6,753 bases of DNA from JBAZOJ01 sp041648755 (GTDB lineage Bacteria; Planctomycetota; B143-G9): assembly GCA_041648755.1 (NCBI GenBank), contig JBAZOJ010000206.1, positions 1 to 6,753 of the forward strand, in the 5' to 3' direction. The notes below the pieces were generated by a model. The model ran no database searches. It had not been told where the DNA came from and saw only the letters and a list, made by a program, of their open reading frames with translations. This document shows positions 5,045-6,753 of this stretch, piece after piece. Numbering within the stretch: the first letter of the stretch is position 1; each line of letters begins with the position of its first letter. A program made the position numbers and the translations under genes.

Positions 5045-5335
5045 CTACACGATTAGGGGTCCTTCCGGGTAATAACTCGGTTTCGCGCCGATGTGCTCCA
5101 CGCGATTCCTCCAGTGCGCGCCCATGAAGTAGAACCTCAGCGAATCAGTGTCAGTGTTCACCTCCCCGACAAGCTCACTCTTGAGATGCGCGAACTGCGC
5201 GGGATCGAGAAGGCACTCAAATACCGAATTCTGCACTCTCTGCCCGTGGTTTTCGCAGATGCGAGCCACTCTCCTCAACCGCTTGCGACCTGCCGGCGTT
5301 TCCGTGTTGACGTCGTAGCTGACCAACACCATCAT
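5045..5335 (-). CDS. cas2: CRISPR-associated protein Cas2 (type I-C)
   Basis: Cas2 is the small ferredoxin-fold dimer that bridges Cas1 dimers in the spacer-integration complex. It has 96 residues, the usual size for the type I-C form. MMVLVSYDV is the first beta strand, with the conserved Asp at D8. GRKRLRRVARICENHGQRVQNSVFEC is the typical helix and strand region, of which ENHGQRVQNSVFEC (28-41) is the most characteristic part. A SLRFYFMG strand follows, and the C-terminus runs through AKPSYYPEGPLIV. The start is ATGATG; GGAGG lies 6 bases before the first ATG and 9 before the second, so either is possible. The cas1 stop is 3 bases upstream, which points to coupled translation. It is the last gene before the leader. 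Confidence 0.97.
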   Translation of the reverse strand: MMVLVSYDVNTETPAGRKRLRRVARICENHGQRVQNSVFECLLDPAQFAHLKSELVGEVNTDTDSLRFYFMGAHWRNRVEHIGAKPSYYPEGPLIV

Positions 5336-5338
5336 CGG

Positions 5339-6370
5339 TCACCTCCAGAAGAAGGGCGGATATCCGTCCAAGTCCCCTCGGAGGAACCTCGACAGAAGCA
5401 ATGCCTGGATAAAGGGGAGCAACCCGATCTGAACCTTCTCGCAGAGAAACGGATGCTGAATTTCCTCGGTCTTTCGCTTCTGGTAGGCCAGGATGACTTC
5501 CTTTCTGGTCGCCTCGTCCATCAGCACCCCTCCGGACTCGGTCTTCTGAAAGCCTGAACCCTGAACCTGTTGCCGGTTAATGAGCGAGAGGACAAGCCTG
5601 TCGCCAAGGAATGGCCTGAACTCTTCCATCATGTCCAGTGCAAGGCTCGGACGCCCGGGCCGGTCCCGGTGAAGGAACCCGACGCAGGGGTCGAGCCCCA
5701 CCGTTTCAAGCGCGGACGTGATGTCGTGGACGAGCAGCGTGTAGACGAACGAAAGCAGAGCGTTCACGTTGTCGAGCGGGGGTCTCCGACTGCGTCCGAC
5801 AAACATGAAGTCCTTCTTTTGAGCGGCGATCATGTTATCGAATGCGGAGAAGTACTGTCGCGCGGCATCCCCCTCGACCCCTCGAACGGTGTCCAGCGGC
5901 AAGTCATCCCTGATCCCGTCCATGAGCCGGTACAATTCATCAGCAGCCTTTTCAAGAGGCGCCGATGCGGCCAACTCCGGGTGCTCGCGCGCACACCGCA
6001 GGAGAACAACGCGGCAGTTGGCGATTTTCGCGACTACGACAGCCTGAGCTATCACAGCCGATTTGCCTTCGTCGTCCGCCCTGCGATACTGCTCTCGTCT
6101 GAGAAGAACATTGCCCGACACGCTTCCCTGAACCCGCGCCAGGAATCTCCCGTTCTCGGACAGGAACGACAGAAGTACACCGTGCTCTGCGCACAGCGCC
6201 ATCAGAGGCGGCGAGCACATGATGTTTCCGAGACAAACGATTCCGCCGATAGTATGCACCGGAACCTGCAGCCTGGTCTCGTTTTCCACGCGCACGAGGA
6301 TTGTCTCGCCATCCTTGGAAAGGTACGAGCCCTGTGTTGTGACGAATAGCGTGTTCAGGAGCTTCCGCAT
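5339..6370 (-). CDS. cas1: CRISPR-associated endonuclease/integrase Cas1 (type I-C)
   Basis: Cas1 is the metal-dependent integrase that inserts new spacers at the leader end, acting with Cas2 and, in this subtype, Cas4. It has 343 residues, a full length for the I-C form. The N-terminal beta domain covers about residues 1-90 (LLNTLFVTTQGSYLSKDGE at the start, IGGIVCLG at 41-48) and the helical catalytic domain follows. The metal-binding set is visible: E166 in RGVEGDAARQYF, H234 in GFLHRDRPGRPSLALD, and the acidic cluster D246/E249/E250 in LDMMEEFRP. A late Q268-V-Q-G stretch and the C-terminal PFFWR are ordinary for this group. The start ATG is 3 bases after the cas4 stop, with a GGGAG ribosome binding site overlapping the end of cas4. 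No frameshift or missing catalytic residue was seen, so the protein should be active. Confidence 0.98.
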   Translation of the reverse strand: MRKLLNTLFVTTQGSYLSKDGETILVRVENETRLQVPVHTIGGIVCLGNIMCSPPLMALCAEHGVLLSFLSENGRFLARVQGSVSGNVLLRREQYRRADDEGKSAVIAQAVVVAKIANCRVVLLRCAREHPELAASAPLEKAADELYRLMDGIRDDLPLDTVRGVEGDAARQYFSAFDNMIAAQKKDFMFVGRSRRPPLDNVNALLSFVYTLLVHDITSALETVGLDPCVGFLHRDRPGRPSLALDMMEEFRPFLGDRLVLSLINRQQVQGSGFQKTESGGVLMDEATRKEVILAYQKRKTEEIQHPFLCEKVQIGLLPFIQALLLSRFLRGDLDGYPPFFWR

Positions 6371-6373
6371 CGG

Positions 6374-6753
6374 CTACTCCCTCTCCCGCGATTTCATCCG
6401 CCGAAGAAAGGCCCGCACGCCGGATGATCTGGAAACCGTGTTCGGCATGCAACTTGTTTGCAGGGAGCAATTCTGGCATTGCGGCCCGCATGACGGCGGC
6501 GGGGTCTTCTCCGAGGCGAATAGTGCATGAAGCCGCAGGGCCAGAGACTCCGTTCGTTTGCGCAGACCTGCTGTCATTTCCACCTGGTGCCTTCTTCGCG
6601 GGAGCCCGTAAAAGAGATCGCCCGAGGGAATCTCCGTATTGAGCATTTCCTCGATGCACATCGCCTGCGCGCACAATTGCACCTCGTCGCAATCGTCTAT
6701 CTTGGGTTTCCCGCGCTTGTGCTCGACGGGGTTCGCAAGCCACACTCCCTCGA
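6374..6753 (-). CDS. cas4: CRISPR-associated exonuclease Cas4 (type I-C), C-terminal part, cut by window edge
   Basis: Cas4 is a RecB-like nuclease with an iron-sulphur cluster that trims prespacers and helps select those with a correct PAM before Cas1-Cas2 integrates them. About 126 residues are visible, against about 200-220 for a full protein; the N-terminus with the first cluster Cys and the metal-binding Asp lies beyond 6753. Seen here are the E-x-K nuclease motif in NPVEHKRGKPK, the motif QLCAQAMCIEEML (the place of the RecB QxxxY motif, here with Gln instead of Tyr), IPSGDLFYG, and the C-terminal cluster cysteines in CQNCSLQTSC. It ends TAG 3 bases before cas1. An in-frame GTG at 6745 is not the real start. 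The operon order cas4-cas1-cas2 is the standard end of a type I-C locus. Confidence 0.95.
   Translation of the reverse strand, partial: EGVWLANPVEHKRGKPKIDDCDEVQLCAQAMCIEEMLNTEIPSGDLFYGLPRRRHQVEMTAGLRKRTESLALRLHALFASEKTPPPSCGPQCQNCSLQTSCMPNTVSRSSGVRAFLRRMKSRERE

Noticed and set aside
5570..6349. Plus-strand open frame of 259 codons
   Set aside because: Shadow of cas1 on the other strand, with no family features.
5952..6743. Minus-strand open frame of 263 codons across cas1 and cas4
   Set aside because: Wrong frame of two well-supported cas genes; the translation is Arg/Ala-rich with no domain.

Overview
The window reads as chromosomal DNA of a GC-rich, Gram-negative-type environmental bacterium. 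The evidence is a type II secretion/type IV pilus inner-membrane protein, a prepilin-like pseudopilin, CsrA, a leucyl aminopeptidase, a tRNA with an encoded CCA end, and a type I-C CRISPR-Cas locus. The pseudopilin has an N-terminal methylation helix, a CPGSG segment, and a C-terminal 'NH..GLGG...MDGSVGYI' tail. That style is common in prepilins of the PVC superphylum and related candidate phyla, but this taxonomic hint is weak.

Layout. 1-765 (+) is the C-terminal two thirds of a GspF/PilC family protein, followed by a strong terminator (799-829) that works in both directions. Facing it on the minus strand is a probable operon, transcribed csrA (3273-3070), pepA (3013-1520), pseudopilin (1473-892). 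A tRNA-Arg(CCT) with its own -10 box and terminator lies on the plus strand upstream of csrA. From 3496 to 3929 I see no gene, only short tandem repeats and a chain of GC-rich palindromes.

The right half is a type I-C CRISPR-Cas locus on the minus strand: cas4 (cut by the window edge), cas1, cas2, a 177-nt leader, then an array of 15 repeats and 14 spacers running from 4867 down to about 3930. The eight repeats nearest the leader are identical. The seven farthest from it are degenerate, although most keep both the crRNA hairpin and the handle. The interference genes expected upstream of cas4 (cas3, cas5, cas8c, cas7) are outside the window.

I see no wholly new system. The most notable unexplained signal is regulatory. 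The Shine-Dalgarno sequences of both csrA and the adjacent pepA sit in six-base loops of stem-loops whose 3' arm contains the start codon, and each loop carries GGA. This is the form of site that CsrA binds, so csrA may regulate itself and pepA translationally. The second-best signal is pairing-preserving change in the old CRISPR repeats.
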